Positions 9,007 through 17,300 of a stretch of 44,706 nucleotides of DNA are shown piece by piece. The position numbers were made by a program, and so were the translations under genes. The first letter of the stretch is position 1, and each line of letters starts with the position of its first letter. The stretch comes from an uncultured Kangiellaceae bacterium (lineage in GTDB: Bacteria > Pseudomonadota > Gammaproteobacteria > Enterobacterales > Kangiellaceae), in assembly GCA_905479925.1 (NCBI GenBank), contig CAJQOL010000082.1, forward strand, positions 1-44,706, given 5' to 3'. The notes below the pieces were generated by a model, which worked only from the letters and a program-made list of their open reading frames with translations, was not told the origin of the DNA and searched no databases.

Positions 9007-9486
9007 ATGAGTGATACAGAGGCTGCGTTATCAGCTAAGCAAACAAATAAAGCAATAAGCTACTCATGTCGATTGTTAGGAATGCGCGAATATTCCGAAT
9101 ATTCTTTACGGCAGAAGTTGCTTTCTAAAGGTTATTTGGCCAATGAAATTGAAGCGACCATAGCGTTTTTGCTGGAAAACAACTGGCTCTCGGACCTGCG
9201 TTTTTGCGAGGTATTCATTCGTTCCAAGTCGAATAGAGGACAGGGGTTGCAGCGCATTAACTATGAACTCAAGTCGAAAGGCATACATTCTTCGATGATA
9301 GAAGCGGTTTTAGTTGATAATCCGATAGATTGGCAGCAAATCTGTAATGAAACTTGCGTAAAAAAAATAGAATCGTCAAATCTAACGTCCGAGCTCAAGA
9401 GCCGGCAAAAGTTAGAGCGATTTTTAAGATATAGAGGATTTTCCGGAGAAGATATCCGTACCTCTATAAGAACTTATTTGAAATAG
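9007..9486 (+). CDS. recX: Recombination regulatory protein RecX
   Basis: RecX binds RecA filaments and limits their activity. The 159 residues match the family: the first helical repeat contains AISYSCRLLGMREYSEYSLR then KLLSKGY, followed by a second with FLLENNWLSDLRFCEVFIRS and a third ending RYRGFSGEDIRTSIR. GQGLQRINYELKSKGI is the typical central RecX segment. It is 21 bases upstream of alaS and in the same orientation, as in E. coli, but recA lies 4.7 kb away behind two envelope protein genes. The ribosome binding site before ATG 9007 is weak, which would fit low expression. It has its own upstream space (8757-9006), so SOS coupling by read-through from recA is doubtful. Confidence 0.93.
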   Translation: MSDTEAALSAKQTNKAISYSCRLLGMREYSEYSLRQKLLSKGYLANEIEATIAFLLENNWLSDLRFCEVFIRSKSNRGQGLQRINYELKSKGIHSSMIEAVLVDNPIDWQQICNETCVKKIESSNLTSELKSRQKLERFLRYRGFSGEDIRTSIRTYLK

Positions 9487-9507
9487 ACCCAACGGGGGAA
9501 TAATTAG

Positions 9508-12105
9508 GTGAGCATGACAAGCAATCAGGTAAGAGAAGCTTTTCTTTCCTATTTTGAAAGTAAGGGCCATCAACGTGTTGATTCAAGCCCGTTGGTTCCT
9601 GGTAATGACGCGACGCTATTATTCACCAATGCTGGAATGGTTCAGTTTAAAGAATGCTTTTTAGGAACCGAAAAACGCTCTTATAATCGTGCTACCACTT
9701 CACAACGTTGCGTTAGAGCTGGTGGTAAACACAACGATCTAGAAAACGTTGGCTATACAGCAAGACATCATACGTTTTTCGAAATGCTTGGAAATTTCAG
9801 TTTTGGCGATTATTTTAAGCGTGAGGCTATGGGCTATGCGTGGGAATTTCTTACAGAGGTACTTGGTTTACCAGCAGAAAAACTCTGGGTTACAGTACAC
9901 AAAGACGATAAAGAATCAGAAAAAATCTGGTTTGACGAGATAGGTATCGATCGTAATAGATTTTCCCGGTTAGGGGATAAAGATAATTTTTGGTCTATGG
10001 GAGATACCGGACCTTGCGGGCCCTGTAGTGAAATATTTTATGACCATGGAGAGGGAGTTGAAGGCGGCCCTCCGGGAACCCCTGAAGAGGATGGTGACCG
10101 ATATATCGAAATCTGGAACCTGGTATTTATGCAGTTCAACCGAGATAAGAGTGGTGAAATGACACCACTTCCCAAGCCTTCGGTTGATACCGGCATGGGA
10201 TTAGAGCGAATTGCAGCGGTAATGCAGTCGGTCCACAATAACTACCAGATCGATTTATTTGAAAAACTCATCACAGCGGTCGGAAAAATCCTTAATAGAA
10301 GTGACCTAAGCAATCAATCTCTTAGAGTTATCGCTGACCATATCAGATCATGTTCCTTTATGATCGTTGATGGTGTTTTACCCGGTAACGAAGGGCGAGG
10401 GTATGTTCTTCGTCGTATTATTCGACGAGCAGTACGACACGGAAATAAGCTTGGAGCAAAAGAAACGTTTTTTAATCAATTAGTTGCGCCGCTGGTTGCG
10501 GTTATGGGAGAAGCCTACCCAGAACTAACCAAGGCAGAGGCTTTTGTTACCAAAACACTGCTAGTTGAAGAGCAACAGTTTGCTAGAACGCTTAACAACG
10601 GTATGAAGATTTTACAGGGTCATATTGATCAGATGTCTGGCAACGTTATCGAGGGCGAAATCGTCTTCAAGCTAAAAGATACCTACGGATTTCCTGATGA
10701 CCTAACCGCAGATATCGCTCGTGAAAAAGGCTTAACCATTGATAAGGCTAAGTTTGACGAGCTTTTGCTAAATCAACAAACTAGTGGTCGTGACCAGACA
10801 AATTTTGATGTTGATTATAATGAATCGATGGCGATAGAGGGTAATACCGAGTTTGTTGGTTACGAATCCATCGAGTCGCAATCTGTGGTTGTTGATCTAA
10901 TTGTCGACGGTCAGTCTGTAGACGCGTTAACTAACGGCACGGAAGCAGGTGTCGTCCTTAAAGAGACTCCTTTTTATGCTGAGTCTGGCGGTCAAGTCGG
11001 TGATAATGGAATGCTAATCGGCGAAGGTGTCGAGTTTGAAGTGTTGGATACCATCAAAATTCAAGATGTCTTTTTACATAAAGGTATCATGCGTTCAGGT
11101 ACCCTTCAAAAGGGTGAGCATTTAACCGCTTCAGTCGATTCAGATAAGAGGAAAAATACCGCTCTTAATCATTCCGCAACACATCTAATGCATGCGGCCC
11201 TTAGAGCCATATTGGGAGAACATGTCCAGCAGAAGGGCTCATTAGTAGATAGCGAGCGATTGCGTTTTGACTTTTCACACCCGGTAGCAGTGACAGCCGA
11301 GGAGTTAGTTCAGCTTGAAAAGTCGGTCAATTCTCATATTCGACAAAACCATAAAGTTGAGACCAAGGTAACCTCCATTGAAAACGCCAAATCCGAAGGC
11401 GCAATGATGCTGTTTGGAGAAAAGTATGGCGACGAAGTGAGAGTCCTTAAAATGTCAGAGTTTTCAGTTGAACTTTGTGGAGGAACTCATGTTAACAGAA
11501 CTGGAGATATTGGTACCTTCAAGATAATCAGTGAACAAGGTATTGCCTCAGGTGTGCGCAGAATTGAAGCTATAACCGGCGATAGCGCCGTGGAATTTAC
11601 TCAAAAGCAAGGCTGGTTGATCTCTAAATTAGCATCGTCATTGAAAACTGACCGACTTTCGTTAAATGATAAAGTCGACCAGTTAATCATGAAATCAAAG
11701 GATCAAGACAGAGAAATCGATAAACTAAAAAGTAAGATTTCTGCTAGCCAAGGCAGTGATTTACTAAATAACAAGGTAATTATCGCCGGAATTCCACTAT
11801 TAGCAATTAAAGTTGATTCAATGGACGCCAAAGCTTTACGGGGGTTAAATGACCAAATAAAGAGTAAGCTTGGCACCGGTGTTATTGTGCTGGCTTCTGT
11901 TGAAGGCGATAAAATTAGTTTAATTACCAATGTGAGTAAGGATCTTACCCCTAAATTCCATGCTGGCAATTTAATGAAAGAACTAGCAATTAAACTCGAT
12001 GGCCGAGGCGGCGGGAGACCTGATATGGCACAGGGCGGAGGCAGTAATATTGCTCAACTAGATGCCACGCTAAATTGGGTTTCAGAGTGGATAGAAGCAC
12101 AATAA
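9508..12105 (+). CDS. alaS: Alanine--tRNA ligase
   Basis: Charges tRNA-Ala and hydrolyses mischarged Ser/Gly-tRNA-Ala. At 865 residues it is full length (E. coli 876). The class II catalytic core begins [21 protein letters not shown], with [20 protein letters not shown] and [17 protein letters not shown]. The editing domain has the zinc-binding HSATHLMH (HxxxH) and CGGTH motifs. The C-Ala domain ends with [15 protein letters not shown] keep the GTG start at 9508 because GGGGGAA (9494-9500) is correctly spaced for it and too far from the in-frame ATG at 9514; the ATG would shorten the protein by two residues only. recX is immediately upstream and csrA follows. Confidence 0.96.
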   Translation: MSMTSNQVREAFLSYFESKGHQRVDSSPLVPGNDATLLFTNAGMVQFKECFLGTEKRSYNRATTSQRCVRAGGKHNDLENVGYTARHHTFFEMLGNFSFGDYFKREAMGYAWEFLTEVLGLPAEKLWVTVHKDDKESEKIWFDEIGIDRNRFSRLGDKDNFWSMGDTGPCGPCSEIFYDHGEGVEGGPPGTPEEDGDRYIEIWNLVFMQFNRDKSGEMTPLPKPSVDTGMGLERIAAVMQSVHNNYQIDLFEKLITAVGKILNRSDLSNQSLRVIADHIRSCSFMIVDGVLPGNEGRGYVLRRIIRRAVRHGNKLGAKETFFNQLVAPLVAVMGEAYPELTKAEAFVTKTLLVEEQQFARTLNNGMKILQGHIDQMSGNVIEGEIVFKLKDTYGFPDDLTADIAREKGLTIDKAKFDELLLNQQTSGRDQTNFDVDYNESMAIEGNTEFVGYESIESQSVVVDLIVDGQSVDALTNGTEAGVVLKETPFYAESGGQVGDNGMLIGEGVEFEVLDTIKIQDVFLHKGIMRSGTLQKGEHLTASVDSDKRKNTALNHSATHLMHAALRAILGEHVQQKGSLVDSERLRFDFSHPVAVTAEELVQLEKSVNSHIRQNHKVETKVTSIENAKSEGAMMLFGEKYGDEVRVLKMSEFSVELCGGTHVNRTGDIGTFKIISEQGIASGVRRIEAITGDSAVEFTQKQGWLISKLASSLKTDRLSLNDKVDQLIMKSKDQDREIDKLKSKISASQGSDLLNNKVIIAGIPLLAIKVDSMDAKALRGLNDQIKSKLGTGVIVLASVEGDKISLITNVSKDLTPKFHAGNLMKELAIKLDGRGGGRPDMAQGGGSNIAQLDATLNWVSEWIEAQ

Positions 12106-12130
12106 TTGCCGGTTATCTCTATATGCAATG

Positions 12131-12167
12131 TTGGCAATTAATCCAAAGGAAACAAAGGATTAGCCAA
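12131..12167 (+). terminator. Interrupted hairpin after alaS
   Basis: TTGGC (12131-12135) pairs with GCCAA (12163-12167) and TAATCC (12139-12144) with GGATTA (12157-12162); the bulge is AAT on one side and the loop 12 bases. No T-run follows. It may be the alaS 3' end, separating it from the csrA promoter. Confidence 0.4.
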
Positions 12168-12223
12168 TATTGCCTAAATTCAGAGTTTTAGCTTTTGTGA
12201 CATAGATGAAATTAAATTATTAA

Positions 12224-12252
12224 GTGACGTTGATTTGGTCTATTGTTATACT
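12224..12252 (+). promoter_or_regulatory. Candidate csrA promoter
   Basis: GTGACG (12224-12229), 17 bases, TATACT (12247-12252) fits sigma70. It predicts a start near 12259 and a leader of about 70 bases. The leader carries three GGA motifs, in TAGGAC, AAGGAC and the AAGGAGA ribosome binding site, which are possible CsrA autoregulation sites. Confidence 0.55.
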
Positions 12253-12328
12253 AGCGACCCTTTTTTGTAGGACTCACGAGCAAAGGACGCGAACGGTCTT
12301 AAAGTAAATCTTGTTAAGGAGATTGGCT

Positions 12329-12514
12329 ATGCTAATTTTAACTCGTCGAGTAGGCGAAACTCTAATGATCGGTGATGAAGTCACTGTGACAGTTTTAGGT
12401 GTAAAAGGAAATCAAGTACGTATAGGAGTAAATGCTCCAAAAGAAGTATCGGTTCATCGCGAAGAAATTTACATGCGAATTCAGCGTGAAAAAGAAATGG
12501 CTTCCGGGGAATAG
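12329..12514 (+). CDS. csrA: Carbon storage regulator CsrA
   Basis: A 61-residue RNA-binding dimer that represses or stabilises mRNAs by binding GGA motifs near ribosome binding sites. [48 protein letters not shown] is covered by the standard fold; the key RNA contacts, the Leu-Thr-Arg-Arg-Val strand near the N-terminus and the VHREEIY Arg near residue 44, are present. The start is ATG 12329 with AAGGAGA at 12316-12322; an in-frame upstream TTG at 12311 would give six extra residues not found in the family and lies within the ribosome binding site. It follows alaS and precedes two tRNA genes, as in E. coli. Confidence 0.96.
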   Translation: MLILTRRVGETLMIGDEVTVTVLGVKGNQVRIGVNAPKEVSVHREEIYMRIQREKEMASGE

Positions 12515-12565
12515 TCCGTCATATATTTCTTTTTTTGTTGAATATAATAATACTCAAAAAATTGT

Positions 12566-12593
12566 TTGATTTTTTAATTCATTCAGGTAGTAT
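12566..12593 (+). promoter_or_regulatory. Candidate promoter of the tRNA pair
   Basis: TTGATT (12566-12571), 16 bases, TAGTAT (12588-12593), followed by TCCATCCCGC. The GC-rich stretch just downstream of the -10 resembles the discriminator of stringently controlled stable-RNA promoters. Predicted start near 12600, leaving about 58 bases before tRNA-Ser. Confidence 0.45.
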
Positions 12594-12657
12594 TCCATCC
12601 CGCTTGAGACAGCTCTTATAGGCTGTTAAAAGCACATCAATTAAGTTTTAAGAAAAC

Positions 12658-12749
12658 GGAGAGATGGCCGAGCGGCCGAAGGCGCTCCCCTGCTAAGGGA
12701 GTATGGGTTTTATAGCCCATCGAGGGTTCGAATCCCTCTCTCTCCGCCA
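12658..12749 (+). tRNA. tRNA-Ser, anticodon GCU
   Basis: Acceptor arms GGAGAGA and TCTCTCC pair fully; the discriminator is G12746 and CCA is encoded (12747-12749). The D arm starts TGGCCGAG, the anticodon loop CTGCTAA has GCT at 12692-12694, a long variable arm TATGGGTTTTATAGCCCA marks a class II tRNA, and the T arm contains GGTTCGAATCC. It reads AGC and AGU serine codons. Confidence 0.97.
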
Positions 12750-12859
12750 TTCTTAATGCTAATTAATTGATGAGTAATAAAATTTGACAAAGTATGACTC
12801 CCTGTGGATAATACCGCTCCTTTCAGCACTAAGCTGAAAAGAAAATTGTCAGTTATAAC

Positions 12860-12936
12860 GCGCATGTAGCTCAGCTGGATAGAGTACCTGGCTACGAACC
12901 AGGCGGTCGGAGGTTCGACTCCTTCCATGCGCGCCA
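12860..12936 (+). tRNA. tRNA-Arg, anticodon ACG
   Basis: Acceptor GCGCATG pairs with CATGCGC; discriminator G12933 and encoded CCA (12934-12936). The D arm contains AGCTCAGCTGGATAGAG, the anticodon stem CTGG/CCAG encloses CTACGAA with ACG at 12894-12896, and the T arm has AGGTTCGACTCCT. After A34 deamination to inosine by TadA it reads CGU, CGC and CGA. It shares a transcript with tRNA-Ser and ends at the terminator at 12945-12969. Confidence 0.97.
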
Positions 12937-12944
12937 TATTAGAG

Positions 12945-12969
12945 AAACCGAGTTTTGCTCGGTTTTTTT
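12945..12969 (+). terminator. Rho-independent terminator of the csrA/tRNA unit
   Basis: AAACCGAG (12945-12952), loop TTTTG, CTCGGTTT (12958-12965), continuing as a run of T to 12969. A clear stem plus T-tract placed 8 bases after the tRNA-Arg CCA end. Confidence 0.9.
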
Positions 12970-13149
12970 ATGCCTGTAATAAAACCTTGCCGCTTTTAGC
13001 ATTATTTTTAGGCAGTCCTTAACCTGGTTGAGCGTTCACAGCAAACATGCTGTTCTTGTTAAAAGAGAACCTCTTATCAGTTTTATAAAACACCTCGACT
13101 AATTAGCTTATCAATAAACACCTAAACTAGCGCTTTTTGACAAACCGCT

Positions 13150-13155
13150 TATAAT
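13150..13155 (+). promoter_or_regulatory. Possible -10 box for the DUF2799 gene
   Basis: A perfect TATAAT lies 34 bases before the ATG at 13189. A perfect TTGACA (13137-13142) is also present but only 7 bases upstream, too close to pair with it. No good -35 was seen at 16-18 bases, so this is a tentative promoter. Confidence 0.35.
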
Positions 13156-13188
13156 AGCAAATAACAGACAATAATCTTTGGGGAAACT

Positions 13189-13821
13189 ATGTTTAACCGT
13201 AGTGTTGAATTCTTATCAATTGTAATTGCAGTTTTGTCGCTTATTCTTTTCACAACCGGCTGCGCAACCTTAAATGAATCGGAATGTAAAACCGCTAACT
13301 GGGAAATAATTGGTTACGAAGACGGCAGTAAAGGGCTCCGCTCTGATTATATTGGCGAACATCGGCAGGCTTGTTCTGAGTATCGGATAGCTCCTGATTT
13401 TGATGCTTACTTAACAGGCCATGCTAAGGGATTGAGACAATTTTGCGTGCCTCAAAACGGATTCCGACAAGGTAATAGCGGAAATGCTAACCAACAACTC
13501 TGTCCAGCCGATTTAGCCAGTGCATTTGCTAGAGAGCATGACCGCGGTCGCAACCTTTATAACATGCGTCAGCGAGTATCGAGTATGAAAGCAGAACTAC
13601 GCTCTCTGGAAAGTGACTACCATGCTATTGAAAACTCCAAATTAGCGAAAGAAGAGGAATTAGTCAGTGATTTGACCACTAAGCCACGCAGGCGTGAGTT
13701 GTTGGGTGAAATTAGACATTTAGAACAAGACTTGGTCGCTATTCAATATCAGATAGATGAAGCGTCTCGAGAGCTATCTGTTTTAGAAAATCGATATCAA
13801 CGAATGGTTGATGGACAATAA
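13189..13821 (+). CDS. DUF2799 family lipoprotein
   Basis: A 210-residue lipoprotein. The signal ends in TTGC with lipidated Cys at about residue 25. The DUF2799 signature follows: NWEIIGYEDGSKG, HRQAC, APDFDAYLTGHAKGLRQFC, including the conserved Cys residues. From about residue 125 to the end the sequence is a predicted coiled coil rich in Glu, Arg and Leu (SSMKAELRSLESDYHAIE, LLGEIRHLEQDL). The role of DUF2799 proteins is not known to me; location should be the outer or inner membrane, periplasmic side. GGGGAAAC precedes the ATG. The DUF2835 gene follows after 32 bases, so the two may be cotranscribed. Confidence 0.85.
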   Translation: MFNRSVEFLSIVIAVLSLILFTTGCATLNESECKTANWEIIGYEDGSKGLRSDYIGEHRQACSEYRIAPDFDAYLTGHAKGLRQFCVPQNGFRQGNSGNANQQLCPADLASAFAREHDRGRNLYNMRQRVSSMKAELRSLESDYHAIENSKLAKEEELVSDLTTKPRRRELLGEIRHLEQDLVAIQYQIDEASRELSVLENRYQRMVDGQ

Positions 13822-13853
13822 CCGCTCATTACAACTTGAATCAATAAATCTAT

Positions 13854-14072
13854 ATGCCATCAATTCGTTTTTCATTAAGTATTAGTGCCGACGAAATTCA
13901 AAAATATTACCGCGGTGCGGCTTGTAACATCGTCACCACGAGTTATGATGGCCGCAATGTCCAATTCCCCGCCAATCTTGCATTACCTTATGTTACTCAT
14001 AGCGGAATTCAGGGGGCTTTCTGCCTCAAGTATCACAATAATGGTAAGGCAATAGCGCTGACTAAAGAGTAG
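13854..14072 (+). CDS. DUF2835 family protein
   Basis: A 72-residue cytoplasmic protein with no signal or membrane segment. It matches DUF2835: RFSLSISADEIQKYYRGAA near the start, then GRNVQFPANLALPYVTHSGI and a final hydrophobic strand. The family is small, confined mainly to gammaproteobacteria and of unknown function as far as I know. The start at ATG 13854 matches the usual N-terminus (a short lead then RF-L-IS). The ribosome binding site is poor. It lies downstream of the DUF2799 lipoprotein on the same strand. Confidence 0.85.
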   Translation: MPSIRFSLSISADEIQKYYRGAACNIVTTSYDGRNVQFPANLALPYVTHSGIQGAFCLKYHNNGKAIALTKE

Positions 14073-14384
14073 AGTTTTTTAGCCGCTTAAGTTCCAATTA
14101 GAAGAAGGAACCAGGCTTTTTCTAACAAGCTTATGAAAGTCCAAAATAAGTTGAAAATAACCGTGCGATTTATGAAACTTTATCCTACAATTACAACAGT
14201 TTAACGTTTATTCAACGACTAATTTATTTTACCTAGAAAATTTGACATTTAACTAGGTTTGGAATTTAAGTTATGGTCCTACTACCAGATAACTTTCCAC
14301 TCGATTATTCAATCGACGGTATCATTTCATCAACTATATCCGTTTTTGTTTCTAATTATATTTTTTATTCCTTAAGGAATTTTT
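14073..14384. other. Intergenic region before the glutamate dehydrogenase gene
   Basis: This 312-base AT-rich gap contains the candidate promoter at 14242-14270 and a leader of over 100 bases ending in the AAGGAA ribosome binding site of the dehydrogenase gene. No conserved riboswitch or further gene is recognisable. Confidence 0.5.
14242..14270 (+). promoter_or_regulatory. Candidate promoter of the glutamate dehydrogenase gene
   Basis: TTGACA (14242-14247, consensus) with 17 bases to TTTAAG (14265-14270, four of six matches). The predicted start near 14277 gives a leader of about 108 bases. Confidence 0.5.
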
Positions 14385-17300
14385 ATGCTCAAAAGTAAGA
14401 ATCCCCAAGTGACAGCTCTTTTTAAGAGTGTGTTAAACCACATTGATAGCAAATTTGGCAAAAAGCAAGCGCCTCTTGTAAGAGATTTTGCTCGTTACTT
14501 CTGCACCAATATTACAACCGGTGATGTAGAGTTTAAATCGCCGGTCGATCTATACGCTCCCATTATTAGTTTATGGAAATTTACTGAGCAACATGCGACT
14601 GAAAACTATGTCAAAGTTTACTCGCCGGACTTAGCGCTAGATGGTTGGGAAACAAAGCATAGTGTCATAGAGCTGGTCCACGAAGATATGCCTTTCCTTG
14701 TTGACTCAGTTCGTATGGAGCTGAATCGTATGGGGATTAATGTTCATTTACACATCCATTTGCCCATGGACATTGTTAAAGATAAAAGTGGTCGTATAAC
14801 AAAAATGCTCAGACCCGGCCATACCGCTGTAAAACCTTCAATAACGCCAATGCTCATAGAAATTGACCGACAGTTAGAGCAGTCTGAACTTGATGAAATT
14901 AAGACAAATATTTGTCGTGTATTGAGCGATGTCAATGCTGCGGTTAAAGATTGGGAGCCAATGAAAGAAAAGTTAGAAATGGTCATTAGCAATATGACCA
15001 ATCTTCCTAAAAAACTTGCGAGTGAAAAAAACACCGAGAGTCGAGATTTTCTAGACTGGATAAGCGCTAATCATTTCACGTTATTAGGATATGCGTATTA
15101 TGAGTTAAAGGATGCTAAAAAAGGTAAAAGATTAGTCCCAAAGCGTAATTCAACATTAGGTATCAGTTCGTTAGATGACTGGAGACCAAAAGCGTACCAA
15201 TTAGCGGATCTACCAAAGGGAGCGCGTAACTTAATTTTAAAGCGTGATAACCTGTTGGTATTAACAAAACTAAGCGCTGTTTCGACTGTACATCGACCGG
15301 CGCACGTTGATTATGTTGGCGTTAAACGGGTTAATGACAAAGGAGAAATTATTGGGGAAGACCGTTTTATTGGTCTGTATACCTCTGCCGCCTACAACAT
15401 TAACCCAATGAATATTCCCGTTCTACGCCAGAAGATACTGGTTGTTCAAGAAGAGTCAGGTTTGTCTGACTATGAACACGATCGAAAAGTATTAAAGAAC
15501 GTACTAGAAACCTATCCAAGAGATGAATTATTTCAAACCGGGTATGCAAATTTATTAGAGACTTCTTTGGGGATCCTGCAAATGCAGGAAAGACCAGTCA
15601 TTCGGTTATTTGTTAGACAAGACCCCTACGGACGATTCTTTTCTTGTTTGGTTTATGTTCCGAGAGAAATTTATAACACCAAAATTCGTTTAACAATCAC
15701 TGATATCCTATCTGAACAGTTAGGCGCCTCAGGCCCTATTCAGTTCACGACAACCTTTTCAGAGTCCATATTATCGAGAATTCACTTTATTGTACCTGTT
15801 GATAATGCGGAAACAATTAAATATGACCTAGAAATGATTGAAAAGGAATTGCAGAAAGCATCTCGGAGTTGGGAAGAGGACCTAAAAGAGTCGCTACTTT
15901 CAACCTATGGTGATATAGAAGGCAAGCGTTTGATCAAACGATACGGAAGCGGTTTCTTAGCTGGCTATCAGGAAGATTATAACGTACCGACAGCACTTCT
16001 AGATATAAAACACATGGAGCTGTTGTCTGAGTCAAACGACTTAAGTATGCAGCTTTATAAATCTCAGGAAGATGACGGCGAAAAGATTAAGTTTAAATTG
16101 TATTATCGCAATAAGCCTAAACCGCTTACCGAAATTATGCCGATGCTTGAGAATATGGGACTTAATGTTATTGGGGAGACACCATTTAAGATTAAACCTG
16201 TAGGTGGCGTAAACCGCTGGATCAGTGATTTTGAAATGATTCATTCTAGCGGTGAGAAGCTCAATTTAAAGTCTCTAAAAACTAAATTTCAGGAAGCTTT
16301 TCAAGAGGTCTGGCTTGAACAGGCTGAAAATGATGGTTTCAATCGGCTGGTTCTAAGTGCTTCGCTAGATTGGCGAGAAATAGCGCTGTTGAGAGCTTAT
16401 GCTAAATACAATTGGCAGATAGGTTCTAGCTTCTCACAGCATTATGTTGAAGATACTTTAGCTGCATACCCGGAGATATCAAGATTACTGGTAGATTATT
16501 TCTACTCAAAATTTGATCCTTCAGTAAAAAGAAGTCCTAGGAAAGAGGCGAGTCTTCGCCAACAAATTGTTAAAGGGCTTGAGGGTGTATCGAATCTTGA
16601 CCAAGATAGAATCCTAAACCGTTATCTTGAAATTATGGATGTTACAATTCGTACTAATTTCTTCCAGCTAGATAGTTCTGACAAACCTAAGAACTACATT
16701 TCGATTAAATTAACCCCTGCCAAAATTTCTGACATCCCTCAACCGGCACCTATGTTTGAAATATTTGTTTACTCTCCTAAATTAGAGGGAGTTCATTTAC
16801 GAGGAGGAAAAGTGGCGAGGGGAGGTCTCCGCTGGTCGGATCGTAAGGAAGATTTTAGAACAGAAATATTAGGCTTGGTTAAAGCTCAACAAGTTAAAAA
16901 TTCCGTTATTGTTCCTGTTGGTGCTAAAGGAGGCTTTGTTTGTAAAAGAAACCTAGCGGGTTTATCCCGCGATGAATTTATGGAAGAAGGAATTAGCTGC
17001 TACAAAATTTTTATTAGCGCACTTCTTGATGTTACTGACAATATTGTAAAAGGTGAAATTCAACCGCCAGCTAATGTCGTGCGGTTAGATGAAGATGACG
17101 CCTACTTGGTTGTTGCGGCAGACAAAGGTACGGCAACTTTTTCTGATATTGCCAATGAAATCTCTGAAAAATATGATTTCTGGTTAGGTGATGCTTTCGC
17201 GTCTGGCGGAAGTGTTGGCTACGACCACAAGAAGATGGGTATAACAGCAAAAGGTGCTTGGGAGTCTGTTAAACGTCACTTTATGGAAATGGGACGAGAT

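Noticed and set aside
12710..12937. 75-codon minus-strand frame with MEGVEPP / GGERGIRTLDG-like ends
   Set aside because: It is the reverse complement of the two tRNA genes, a well-known false ORF.
13137..13155. Consensus TTGACA and TATAAT close together before the DUF2799 gene
   Set aside because: Only 7 bases apart, so they cannot form one sigma70 promoter; only the -10 is kept as tentative.
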